The translations under genes and the position numbers were made by a program. Source: Streptomyces sp. NBC_01351 (GTDB taxonomy: Bacteria; Actinomycetota; Actinomycetes; Streptomycetales; Streptomycetaceae). From it: a stretch of DNA of 64,000 nucleotides. The notes below the pieces were generated by a model that saw only the letters and a program-made list of their open reading frames with translations, was not told where the DNA came from and did not search any database. Shown here in pieces: positions 26,232 to 33,946 of this stretch. The number at the start of each line of letters is the position of its first letter. Position 1 is the first letter of the stretch. The DNA lies in assembly GCF_036237315.1 (NCBI RefSeq), contig NZ_CP108356.1, positions 7,755,501 through 7,819,500 on the forward strand, in the 5' to 3' direction.

Positions 26232-28343
26232 TCAGCGCCAGGCGGGATGGCCTTCGGCGGAGCCGTCGGCGGTGAGCCGGCGTTCGTCGGTCTTGTCCGC
26301 GCGTACGGCCCAGACCACGGGCTTCTCGTACGGGCCGCGGACGAAGGCCAGCCAGGTGCCGTCCACGGACCAGGCGGGGTCCATCTCGTGGGCGGAGCCG
26401 GAGACCAGTGCGCGATCGGCGGTGCCGTCGGCGGCCACGAGGCGGATGTCGCCCTGGGTGCCCGTGCCGTACGTACCCGAGGTGTACGCGAAGGTCGCGC
26501 CGTCCGGGGACCACACCGGGTCGAGCGCCGGATGGGGCAGTTGGGTCACCTGCTGCGGGGCGCGGCCGGGGGAGGCGGGGTCGACCAGGTGGATCTGCCA
26601 GTTCCCGGGCTCCGTCTTCTCCATGCAGACCGCGATGTGCTTGCCGTCCGGCGACCACGCGGGGTCCTCGACCGGGACCCCGCCCGAGGTGAGCTGCACG
26701 GCCGCACCGTCGGCGACGTTGACCGCGAACAACTGCTGCACGCCGTCCTTCTTGCGGAGTACGGCGAGCCGGCTGCCGTCCGGAGACCAGGACACCCTGC
26801 CGCCGGCGATGGGGGCGACCCGCCGCGCGTTCGACCCGTCGGCGTCGGCGGTCCACACGGCCGTGCCCTCAGGCGTGGTGCGGGTGAACGCGAAGGACCT
26901 GCGGTCGGGCGACCACTGGGGCAGCATGTCGCACGCGCCCCCCGCGACGAGCCGCACGGGAGTCTCCTTGCCCGGATCCCGGCGGGCGATGACGCCGTGA
27001 CACGTCCCGGGCCAGCCGGGGGCGGTGTCCAGCCGGACCAGCAGGGGGTCGTTCGGGAACGGGGCCGGAGTGGGGGCGGTGGCGGACGCGGAGCCGGTGG
27101 GCGTGACGGCGCCCGTCTTGGCGTCGTCCTTGGCGGAGCGGTTCCAGGGCTGCCACACGAGCACGCCGACGGCCGCGAGGGAGACCACGAGCACGGCCGC
27201 CACCACCGCACGGCGTCGGCCGGGCCGCGCGCCGGCCGGCCGCGGCGCCACCTCGGCGGGGCCGGGGGAGTGGAGCCCCGCGGGTCCCGAGGGCCCGGTC
27301 TCGGTGTGCGGCTGTTCCGGGCAGGGCTCGGCGCCGACCGGACCGGGGACGGGCGGTGCCGGGGTGTCCCGGAGGTCCGGGGTGGCCGGCGCGGTGTCAT
27401 GAGGGGTGGCCTGCGCGGCGCCTGGAGGGGCTCCCGCGGGGGAGTCGTACGGGGTGTCCGGCGCGGTGGGATGCGCCGTGGGCTCCTGCCGGGGGAGCAG
27501 CTGCGATGCCGCGTCCGGCAGCCAGCAGTCGCCGGCCGGGTGGCGGACGGTCAGACTGTCCAGCAGGGCGGTCGGGGTGGGCCGGGCAGCCGGATCCTTG
27601 GACAGGCACGCACCGACCGCTTCGCGGAGTTCGCCGGGGACTGCGGTCAGGTCCGGCTCCTCGTGGACGACCTTGTAGTGCCTGGCCGCGGACGGGCCGT
27701 CGCCGAAGGGCGTGCCGCCCGCCGCCTGCGTGAGCACCACCCCCAGCGCGAACATGTCGACCGCGGGGGTCACGGCCCCGCCGGTGAGCTGCTCGGGGGC
27801 AAGGAATCCCGGCGTGCCGATCTGCAGCCCGGTCTGGGTCAGGGCCGTTCCGTCCAGGGCGCGCGCGATGCCGAAGTCGATGACGCGCGGCCCGTCCTCC
27901 GCGACGATGATGTTCGCGGGCTTGAGGTCGCGGTGGATGACCCCCGCCCGGTGGATCGCCTCCAGCGCCTCGGCCAGGCCGGCGGCCAGGACGGTGAGCG
28001 TGTCCAGCGGCAGGGATCCGACGCGCGCGAGCACCGCTTGGAGGGTGGGGCCGGGTACGAAGGCCGTCACCAGCCAGGCCGGTTCCCCGTCGGGGTCCGC
28101 GTCGACGACCGGTGCGGTGTGGAAGCCGCCGACCCGCCGCGAGGCCGCCACCTCGTCGGCGAACCTTCGCTTGAAGCCGGGCTCGTTGCTCAGCTCGGGA
28201 CGTACGACCTTGACGGCCACGGCGCGGCCGGACTGGGACCGGCCCAGGTAGACCACACCCATGCCCCCCTGGCCGAGCCGCCCTACCAGTCGGTAGCGGC
28301 CTTCGCCGACCGAGGTGGGATCGCCCGCTTCGAGCGGCTTCAT
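26232..28343 (-). CDS. Membrane Ser/Thr protein kinase with C-terminal beta-propeller
   Basis: A 703-aa PknB-type kinase. It has a glycine loop GQGGMG (24-29), lysine K45, catalytic loop HRDLKPAN (137-144), DFG (156-158) and APEQ activation-segment end. A proline/alanine-rich juxtamembrane stretch (about 290-380) leads to one transmembrane helix (about 384-402). The outer part, about 430-703, consists of TolB/PD40-like WSPDG repeats (WSPDGSRLAVL, WSPDGKHIAV, WSPDGATFAY) forming a beta-propeller, probably a sensor for an extracellular ligand. It heads a unit with the AraC gene. Confidence 0.93.
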   Translation of the reverse strand: MKPLEAGDPTSVGEGRYRLVGRLGQGGMGVVYLGRSQSGRAVAVKVVRPELSNEPGFKRRFADEVAASRRVGGFHTAPVVDADPDGEPAWLVTAFVPGPTLQAVLARVGSLPLDTLTVLAAGLAEALEAIHRAGVIHRDLKPANIIVAEDGPRVIDFGIARALDGTALTQTGLQIGTPGFLAPEQLTGGAVTPAVDMFALGVVLTQAAGGTPFGDGPSAARHYKVVHEEPDLTAVPGELREAVGACLSKDPAARPTPTALLDSLTVRHPAGDCWLPDAASQLLPRQEPTAHPTAPDTPYDSPAGAPPGAAQATPHDTAPATPDLRDTPAPPVPGPVGAEPCPEQPHTETGPSGPAGLHSPGPAEVAPRPAGARPGRRRAVVAAVLVVSLAAVGVLVWQPWNRSAKDDAKTGAVTPTGSASATAPTPAPFPNDPLLVRLDTAPGWPGTCHGVIARRDPGKETPVRLVAGGACDMLPQWSPDRRSFAFTRTTPEGTAVWTADADGSNARRVAPIAGGRVSWSPDGSRLAVLRKKDGVQQLFAVNVADGAAVQLTSGGVPVEDPAWSPDGKHIAVCMEKTEPGNWQIHLVDPASPGRAPQQVTQLPHPALDPVWSPDGATFAYTSGTYGTGTQGDIRLVAADGTADRALVSGSAHEMDPAWSVDGTWLAFVRGPYEKPVVWAVRADKTDERRLTADGSAEGHPAWR

Positions 28344-28463
28344 GGGTCCCCCGTTTCACACCGTGCGCAATGAACAGCCTCTCCCTACCCGTCGCGCCGC
28401 GCAGCAGTCAAGCCGGGCCTTGTGGCCGTGGCCCCGGCTCCTTCCTGCGCCGATCCTGCGGGC

Positions 28464-28526
28464 TTCCTTAAGGGACCTTGAAGAACGCCTCCGGGACGCT
28501 CTTTTCGCTGGTCACGGCCCTAGGCT
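28464..28526 (+). promoter_or_regulatory. Shared upstream element and -10 of the CAP-protein gene
   Basis: The element at 28464-28488 begins ttccttaagggaccttgaag and ends aacgc. It is 21/25 identical to the one at 30244-30268, and in both cases the -10-like hexamer starts exactly 57 bp after the element starts (taggct, 28521-28526 here). Inside it, ccttaag and ccttgaag repeat at about one helical turn, the spacing favoured by OmpR-family response regulators. Confidence 0.65.
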
Positions 28527-28569
28527 CGGTCGGACCCTCCTCCCCCTCTCTCTGTGAGGTGCTACCGGC

Positions 28570-29394
28570 ATGAGCCGCAGCCGAACTCCCGGAACGCCGT
28601 CCCGCGTCGAAGCACGACGCAACAAGAAGGTGCGCACGCGCATCGTGCTGTCCCTCACGGCGGCGGCCGCGGCCGTGGCGGTCGGGGTCGCGGTGGCCGA
28701 TTCCGACGGCGGTCCGCGCGGGGACCAGCGGGCCGACGGCGTCACGGGACCGAAGTCCGCGGCGGCGGGCTCCGGTGACGGGGCGGCGACGGCCACCCCT
28801 CTTCCCACCCTCCCCGCGCCCACCACCGACGCCCCGTCCGCGACCCCGTCCGGAACGCCCGGCGCCGACGCCACGGGATCCGCGGCTCCCACGAAGTCCG
28901 CGGCGGGGGCGAGCAGCCCGGCCGCCTCGGCACCGGCCAAGCCTGCCAAGCCCGCACGGACGACTGCCGCGACCGCCGGGGGCGGCTCCTCCGGCGGTGG
29001 CTCCGGCGGGTCCGAGTCCGAGTCCGCGGTCCTCGCCCTGGTCAACAAGGAGCGGGCCGCGGCGGGGTGCGGTCCCCTGACCGCGAACGCCAAGCTGAGC
29101 GCCGCGGCACGGGCGTACAGCGACACCATGGCCGCCAGTGGCGTCATGTCCCACACCGGACCGGACGGGTCCACCATGACCACCCGGGTTGAGGCCGCCG
29201 GATACGGCTGGTCCCGGCTCGGAGAGAACATAGCCCGCGGGCAGGCCGACGCCGACGCGGTCATGAACGCGTGGATGAACAGCCCCGGCCACAAGGCGAA
29301 CATCCTCAACTGCGCCTTCCGGGAGATCGGCATAGGCGTCCACAAGGGCGACGGCGGCCCCTGGTGGACGCAGAACTTCGGGACGCCCAAGTAG
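28570..29394 (+). CDS. Exported CAP-domain (SCP-like) protein
   Basis: A 274-aa protein. The basic N-terminus and hydrophobic segment (about 23-43) form a signal or anchor. A long Ala/Pro/Ser/Thr linker (50-148) leads to a CAP domain (about 150-274) with the family features ALVNKERAAAGCGPL, SHTGPDG, GENIARG, W-M-N-S-P-G-H-K-A-N-I-L and the final W-W-T-Q-N-F-G. C(GCGPL) and C(NCAF) could form a disulfide. Bacterial CAP proteins are exported and of unclear function. Its promoter shares an element with the thioredoxin operon. A hairpin terminator follows. Confidence 0.92.
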   Translation: MSRSRTPGTPSRVEARRNKKVRTRIVLSLTAAAAAVAVGVAVADSDGGPRGDQRADGVTGPKSAAAGSGDGAATATPLPTLPAPTTDAPSATPSGTPGADATGSAAPTKSAAGASSPAASAPAKPAKPARTTAATAGGGSSGGGSGGSESESAVLALVNKERAAAGCGPLTANAKLSAAARAYSDTMAASGVMSHTGPDGSTMTTRVEAAGYGWSRLGENIARGQADADAVMNAWMNSPGHKANILNCAFREIGIGVHKGDGGPWWTQNFGTPK

Positions 29395-29425
29395 GTCCCG
29401 CGCCGGCCCTCCCGCAGCGCGGCAC

Positions 29426-29460
29426 ACGTCCTCCGACCCGCACCCGGGTCAGGAGGACGT
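29426..29460 (+). terminator. Strong hairpin terminator after the CAP gene
   Basis: Arms acgtcctccgacccg (29426-29440) and cgggtc-a-ggaggacgt (29445-29460) pair over 15 bp with a single bulged a (29451) and a 4-nt loop. It lies 32 bp after the stop codon. There is no T-tract, as is usual for Streptomyces terminators. Confidence 0.7.
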
Positions 29461-29548
29461 CGGCGTTCGCCCGCGGATCCGGGGGCGGCCCTGTCCGTTC
29501 GGGGGGAGGTGGTGACGGGCGGCTCCGTGCGTCGGTCACTATGGGGCC

Positions 29549-30112
29549 GTGCCAAGAATTCCGCGCTACCTGCTCATATGGCTGTCCTGCACGGCCGCCA
29601 GCGTGACCGCCGTGCTCGGCACGGTCCAGTTCGTGGTCGGTTCGACCAGGCACACGCCGCCGGTGGCGCGGTCCGCCCCGATGGTCTTCGACTCGCCACC
29701 GGCCTGGCAGGCGGGGCAGGGCGGGTCACCGAGCCCGCAGTCCCCGAGCGCGTCCGCCGGCGGTTCGCCCTCCGAGAGCGGGCGACCGTCTCCCTCGGCT
29801 CCGACGTCCACACCCACGAAGGCCCCGACGGGATCACCCCGGACGACGGCGCCGAAGCCCCCCGTCGACTGTGAGGGGGGTGGATACGGCCTGCACACCG
29901 TCCCTTCCCAGGGAGGCAAGGTCACGGTGCGGTACGGGAAGGTCGGCGTCTGTCTGATCTCCGCGATACCCAGCCGCGGGTTCAAGGCCACCACGTCACA
30001 GACCGCGGACGACACCCTGACGGTCACCTTCACCAGCGCGGACCACCGCTCCGTGATCACGGCGACGATCGAGCCGACGGCGAAGGCCACGGTCCGCGAG
30101 TCGTCGTTCTGA
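29549..30112 (+). CDS. Exported or membrane-anchored hypothetical protein
   Basis: A 187-aa protein with GTG start. Residues 7-30 (YLLIWLSCTAASVTAVLGTVQFVV) are a signal anchor. A Ser/Pro/Gly-rich linker (about 45-105) leads to a small C-terminal domain (108-187) with two cysteines (VDCEGGG and VCLISA) and beta-like segments (KVTVRYGKVG, DTLTVTFT, SVITATIEP). No family is recognised. It lies between the two promoters that share the ttcctta element but does not itself carry one. Confidence 0.6.
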   Translation: MPRIPRYLLIWLSCTAASVTAVLGTVQFVVGSTRHTPPVARSAPMVFDSPPAWQAGQGGSPSPQSPSASAGGSPSESGRPSPSAPTSTPTKAPTGSPRTTAPKPPVDCEGGGYGLHTVPSQGGKVTVRYGKVGVCLISAIPSRGFKATTSQTADDTLTVTFTSADHRSVITATIEPTAKATVRESSF

Positions 30113-30436
30113 CGCCGCGGCGGCTCCGGCCGCTCCGGTCGCCCCGGCCGCTGCGCACCTCGTAACTCCGCTGTCCTGTTTGGGCATTTCACCTCCTTGT
30201 GTGTGCCCATCGCCCGCGTGCCGGCGAAGCGGAACGTGAGCTGTTCCTTAGGGGAACCTGAAGATCGCGCTCAGGCCGTTCGGGCGGCCCCGGGCGGTCC
30301 TATGCTCGCGTCAGCCGAACGGCCACCGGCGCCCGGGCGTAATGCCCCGGAGACGCGTCGGGCCGTCGGCTTCACCGATCCGGGAGGCGTTCCGCCCTTC
30401 CCGTGGTCCCGAACCGTGCCTTGGGGTGTCTTCGCC
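30113..30436 (+). other. 324-bp intergenic region before the thioredoxin operon
   Basis: The region contains a weak inverted repeat (tgggca, 30181-30186, and tgccca, 30204-30209), then the shared regulatory element (30244-30268) and its -10 (30301-30306). The expected transcript starts near 30313, giving a leader of about 125 nt before the ATG at 30437. I see no gene in it. Confidence 0.6.
30244..30306 (+). promoter_or_regulatory. Shared upstream element and -10 of the thioredoxin operon
   Basis: The element at 30244-30268 begins ttccttaggggaacctgaag and ends atcgc, and tatgct (30301-30306) starts 57 bp after it. The sequence and spacing repeat those at 28464-28526 upstream of the CAP gene. 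The internal repeat (ccttagg, cctgaag) has about 11-bp period. Confidence 0.65.
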
Positions 30437-31186
30437 ATGAGTCCTCGCATACTCCGACCCGCCCGCACCGCCGCGCCCCTGGGGGTGCGCCTGCCGCTCG
30501 TCGCCGCAGCCGTGGTCGCCGTCGGGCTGACCGCGGCCTGCGGTCCGTCCTCCCAGTCGGCCGGCGCCGCCTCCTCCTCCCCCTCCGCGGTCGGAGAGCC
30601 GTCGCAGAGCCTTCCCGCCGGCACGGAGTCCGCGTCCGCGTCCGCCGAGGCGTCCCCGACGGCCTCGGCCTCGCCGTCGGCGTCCGCCGGTACCCCGTCC
30701 GCCTCCGCGCCGACCCCTTCCCGTACCCAGGCGGCTCCGGCCACGCCCAAACCCTCCCGTACGTCCGCCGCGCCCGCGCCCGCGCCGGCCAAGATCCCCG
30801 GGCCCGGCTACGACAGTTCCGCCGATGCGCAGAAGGCGATCGACGCGGCCCTGCGCGCGGCCAAGGCCGACGGGAGGATGGTGCTGCTCGACTTCGGCGC
30901 CAACTGGTGCGGCAACTGCAAGGCGGCCGACAAGGTGTTCGCCCAGCCGCAGACGGCGGCGATCCTCGGAGCCTCCTACCACCTGGTCAAGGTCGACATC
31001 GGCGGCAACAGCTCCGCCAACTCCGCGCTCCTGCGCAAGTACAGCCCCTCGGGCGGCACTTACAAGATGCCCGTCCTGATCGTCGTCTCGCCGTCCGGAA
31101 CGGTGCGCACCGACACCCACGCCACCGGCAACCCCGCCCTGACCTCGGACGGCATCAACTCCTTCCTGCGCCAGTGGGCGTCGTGA
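30437..31186 (+). CDS. Thioredoxin-fold lipoprotein with CGNC active site
   Basis: A 249-aa protein. A signal peptide with lipobox LTAAC puts the lipidated cysteine at residue 35. A Ser/Ala/Pro linker (36-120) spaces out a thioredoxin domain (about 125-249) with active site WCGNC (C158, C161) and the cis-proline loop YKMPVLIVV. It should act as a thiol:disulfide oxidoreductase on the outer face of the membrane. It is first in a run with TlpA-, CcdA- and nDsbD-like genes; its stop overlaps the next start by 4 bp. Confidence 0.92.
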   Translation: MSPRILRPARTAAPLGVRLPLVAAAVVAVGLTAACGPSSQSAGAASSSPSAVGEPSQSLPAGTESASASAEASPTASASPSASAGTPSASAPTPSRTQAAPATPKPSRTSAAPAPAPAKIPGPGYDSSADAQKAIDAALRAAKADGRMVLLDFGANWCGNCKAADKVFAQPQTAAILGASYHLVKVDIGGNSSANSALLRKYSPSGGTYKMPVLIVVSPSGTVRTDTHATGNPALTSDGINSFLRQWAS

Positions 31187-31794
31187 GACGACCTGTCCTG
31201 CGGCCGGCCGTCCTGGCCGGTGCCGGCCTCGTGGTGGCCGCCGCGGGCTGCGTCTTCGCCGCCTCCGGGGGCGCCGGCGACGGCGGGCCGAACACGCGGC
31301 CCGCCGGCGTCTCCGTCAGGGCCGCGGCCGCGGCCACCGTCGTGGCCCCCGGCGCCCGGCCGGCCGCGCCCGCGCTGGCGGGCGTCGACCTGGACGGAGA
31401 GCCGGTCGGCCTCGACGGGTTCCAGGGGCAGGTCGTCGTGCTCAACGTGTGGGGGTCGTGGTGCGGCCCCTGCCGGACCGAGGCCGACGACCTCGCGCGG
31501 CTCAGCGGGCGGACCCGGGCCGAAGGGGTCCGGTTCCTCGGGATCAACACCCGTGACCGGGAGCGCGCGGCGGCGCAGTCCTTCGTACGCGCGCACGGCC
31601 TCGGCTTCCCCAGCCTCCACGACCCGGACGGGGAGCTCCTGCTCCGTTTCCCTCCCGCCCTCCTCAACCCGCAGACGATCCCTTCGACCCTGGTGATCGA
31701 CCGCCGGGGACGCGTCGCCGTCAGCATCGGGGGCGCGGTCACCGAAGAGGAGCTGGGCCCCCTGATCGCACGCGTGGCGGAGGAAGGCCCATGA
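31183..31794 (+). CDS. TlpA/ResA-like extracytoplasmic thioredoxin
   Basis: A 203-aa protein with GTG start overlapping the previous stop (GTGA). The N-terminal hydrophobic segment ends in a lipobox-like AAAGC (C23), so it is probably lipidated. The redoxin domain has active site WCGPC (C94, C97), NVWGSWCGPCRTE, LGINTRD and the cis-Pro segment QTIPSTLVIDRRG, the TlpA/ResA pattern. Such proteins reduce apocytochrome c or other exported thiols using electrons from CcdA, which is encoded next with a 4-bp overlap. Confidence 0.92.
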   Translation: MRRPVLRPAVLAGAGLVVAAAGCVFAASGGAGDGGPNTRPAGVSVRAAAAATVVAPGARPAAPALAGVDLDGEPVGLDGFQGQVVVLNVWGSWCGPCRTEADDLARLSGRTRAEGVRFLGINTRDRERAAAQSFVRAHGLGFPSLHDPDGELLLRFPPALLNPQTIPSTLVIDRRGRVAVSIGGAVTEEELGPLIARVAEEGP

Positions 31795-32573
31795 CGACGC
31801 CCACGGGCATCACGCTCCTCGCCGCGGACGCCCCGTCCCTCCTCCAGGGGGCGCCGGCGGTCGCCGTTCCGGTGGCGTTCTTCGCGGGACTCGTCTCCTT
31901 CCTCTCGCCGTGCGTACTCCCGCTCGTGCCGGGCTACCTCAGCTACGTCACCAGCCTGTCGGTCTCCGACCTGGCGGACGCCCGGGGCGGGCAACGCGGG
32001 CGCATGGCGCTCGGCGCGGTGCTGTTCGTCCTGGGCTTCACGGCCGTCCTCGTCTCCGGGGGCGCCCTGTTCGGGTACTTCGGCCGTACCCTGCTGGCGC
32101 ACCAGGAGGTGGTCACCCGGGCCCTCGGTGTCTTCACCGTGCTGATGGGGCTGTCCTTCATGGGTTTCCTGCCGGGCTTCACGCAGCGGGAGTTCCGCAT
32201 CCACCGGCGGCCCGCGCTCGGCCTGGCGGGCGCCCCCCTGCTGGGTGCGGTGTTCGCGGTCGGATGGACCCCGTGCATCGGCCCGACGCTCGCCGCCGTG
32301 CAGGCGCTCGCCTGGAGCGAGGCGAGCGCGGTCCGCGGAGCCCTGCTGATGGCGGCCTACTGCCTCGGGCTGGGCCTGCCGTTCATCCTGGCGGCGCTGG
32401 CCTTCCGCCGCGCCCTGGGCGCTTTCGGCCTGGTCAAACGCCACTACCAGTGGGTCCTGCGGATCGGCGGCGGGATGCTCGTGCTCGTCGGGGTGCTGTT
32501 GGCCACCGGCGTGTGGAACGACCTGGTGTACCGGCTGCAGTTGTGGAGCGCGAACTTCACCACGGCCCTCTAG
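31791..32573 (+). CDS. ccdA: CcdA/DsbD-type transmembrane thiol electron carrier
   Basis: A 260-aa protein with six predicted membrane helices. The two conserved cysteines lie in SPCVLPLVPGY (C41) and WTPCIGPTL (C162), the cysteine-proline motifs of the CcdA/DsbD-beta family that pass electrons from cytosolic thioredoxin to extracytoplasmic partners. The start overlaps the TlpA stop (ATGA), so the two should be made together. No cytochrome c assembly genes are adjacent, so the recipients may be the two thioredoxin-like proteins and the nDsbD-like lipoprotein encoded beside it. Confidence 0.95.
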   Translation: MTTPTGITLLAADAPSLLQGAPAVAVPVAFFAGLVSFLSPCVLPLVPGYLSYVTSLSVSDLADARGGQRGRMALGAVLFVLGFTAVLVSGGALFGYFGRTLLAHQEVVTRALGVFTVLMGLSFMGFLPGFTQREFRIHRRPALGLAGAPLLGAVFAVGWTPCIGPTLAAVQALAWSEASAVRGALLMAAYCLGLGLPFILAALAFRRALGAFGLVKRHYQWVLRIGGGMLVLVGVLLATGVWNDLVYRLQLWSANFTTAL

Positions 32574-32617
32574 TCCCCACCCCTTCCCCTTGATCGATCC
32601 AAAGGCCAGAGACACAC

Positions 32618-33187
32618 ATGAACGTTTCCGCTGTTTCCCGGTTCACGAGGCGTCCCCGGAAGGCCCGCATCGCGACGGCCCTCCTCACCCTGGCCGCGCT
32701 CACGGCATGCGGCGAGCAGCCCGCCGGGGGCGCCGACGCCGCGCCCACGACGAGCTTCACCGAGAACGGGGTCACCGTCACGCTCTCCCTGTCCGACTGG
32801 CAGGCCAGGAACGGCACCCTGACCGCGGTCTTCACCCCCGAGGAGGGGTTCCACCTCTACAGCACCGACCTGCCGCCCACCGGAATCGAGGGCGTGGGCA
32901 GACCGACCGCGATGGACGTCACCGGGGTCCTGAAGGCGGGCGGGAAACTGGCGGCCGCGGCGGAGGTGCGGACGATCAGCCTGCCCGGCGTCGACGCCCC
33001 CGTCCCCGTCTACCCGGACGGGCCCGTCACCACCACCCTGCCCGTCCGCGCGGACGGTAACGGGGAGGCGACCGTCCTGCTCGGGTACGCGAGCTGCAAC
33101 GAGCGGGAGGGCTGCACCATCCCGGTGTCCGACCGTCCCGTGCACCTGCGCATCACCGACGACGGTCCGGCCTTCGCGGACCGATAG
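32618..33187 (+). CDS. Lipoprotein resembling the DsbD N-terminal domain
   Basis: A 189-aa protein. Signal peptide with lipobox LTAC (C31). The mature domain is beta-rich and carries ASCNEREGCTIP (C160, C166), which matches the C-x5-C pair of nDsbD that exchanges disulfides with substrates; FHLYSTDLPP also fits that family. In DsbD this domain is fused to the membrane and thioredoxin domains, but here it is a free lipoprotein 44 bp after the CcdA-like gene, so the set is a split DsbD system. Confidence 0.85.
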   Translation: MNVSAVSRFTRRPRKARIATALLTLAALTACGEQPAGGADAAPTTSFTENGVTVTLSLSDWQARNGTLTAVFTPEEGFHLYSTDLPPTGIEGVGRPTAMDVTGVLKAGGKLAAAAEVRTISLPGVDAPVPVYPDGPVTTTLPVRADGNGEATVLLGYASCNEREGCTIPVSDRPVHLRITDDGPAFADR

Positions 33188-33209
33188 GAACGATCGTTCA
33201 CCTAAGGTG
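33188..33209 (+). promoter_or_regulatory. Two small palindromes before the response-regulator gene
   Basis: The palindrome gaacgatcgttc (33188-33199) is a perfect 12-mer directly followed by cacct-a-aggtg (33199-33209), which covers the ribosome-binding site (aagg). Only 27 bp separate the nDsbD-like stop from the start, so these may modulate translation or bind the regulator itself. Confidence 0.35.
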
Positions 33210-33214
33210 TGCGC

Positions 33215-33946
33215 ATGCCCAGCGTCCTGGTCGTGGAAGACGACCCCAGCATCCGCCAGTCACTCATCGAAGTCCTGGCGGAGCACGGGTATGCCGTACG
33301 CAGCGCCGGTGACGGTTTCGGCGCCCTGCGCGAGGTCACCCAGATGCCCGTCGACGCGGTGGTCCTCGACCTGGGTCTGCCCGATCTGGACGGAGGGGAC
33401 GCACTGCGCATGATCCGGGGCATCTCCTCCGTTCCCGTACTGGTGGCCACCGCCCGCGACGACGAGGCGGAAATCATCAGGCTCCTCAACGCGGGCGCCG
33501 ACGACTACCTCGTCAAGCCCTTCTCGGGGGGACAACTGATCGCACGCCTCTCCGCCGTCCTGAGGCGCACCAGCCACATACCCGCCGGCCACGCCGCGCT
33601 CGCCGGTCAGGGTCCGCGGCCGGCGGCGGCGGCCGAGCCGCTGCGCGCCACCACCGTGGGCGAGTTGGCGGTGGACCCGGGCGCGCGCACCGCGTACCTG
33701 GCCGGCCGGGAGCTCCACCTCACCCGCCGGGAGTTCGACCTCTTGGCCTTCCTCGCCCACCACACCGGCCAGGTCGTCTCCAAACGGCGGCTGCTGACGG
33801 AGGTCTGGCGCGAGCCGTACGTGGACGACCAGACCGTCGACGTGCACCTGTCGTCCCTGCGCCGCAAGCTCGGCGAACGCGCGGCCGCCCCGCGCTACCT
33901 GCTCACGGTCCGCGGCGTCGGCATCAAGCTGGTGGCGCCGCGGTGA
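33215..33946 (+). CDS. OmpR/PhoB-family response regulator
   Basis: A 243-aa protein. Receiver domain 1-118: acidic pocket E8/D9/D10, phospho-acceptor D52 in VVLDLGLPD, T in VATARDD and K in YLVKPF. The winged-helix trans_reg_C domain (about 145-243) has LTRREFDLLAFLA and TVDVHLSSLRRKLGE. The ATG at 33215 has aagg 7 nt upstream. It overlaps the kinase gene by 4 bp and follows the redox genes by 27 bp, suggesting that it senses envelope thiol status and regulates them. Confidence 0.95.
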   Translation: MPSVLVVEDDPSIRQSLIEVLAEHGYAVRSAGDGFGALREVTQMPVDAVVLDLGLPDLDGGDALRMIRGISSVPVLVATARDDEAEIIRLLNAGADDYLVKPFSGGQLIARLSAVLRRTSHIPAGHAALAGQGPRPAAAAEPLRATTVGELAVDPGARTAYLAGRELHLTRREFDLLAFLAHHTGQVVSKRRLLTEVWREPYVDDQTVDVHLSSLRRKLGERAAAPRYLLTVRGVGIKLVAPR

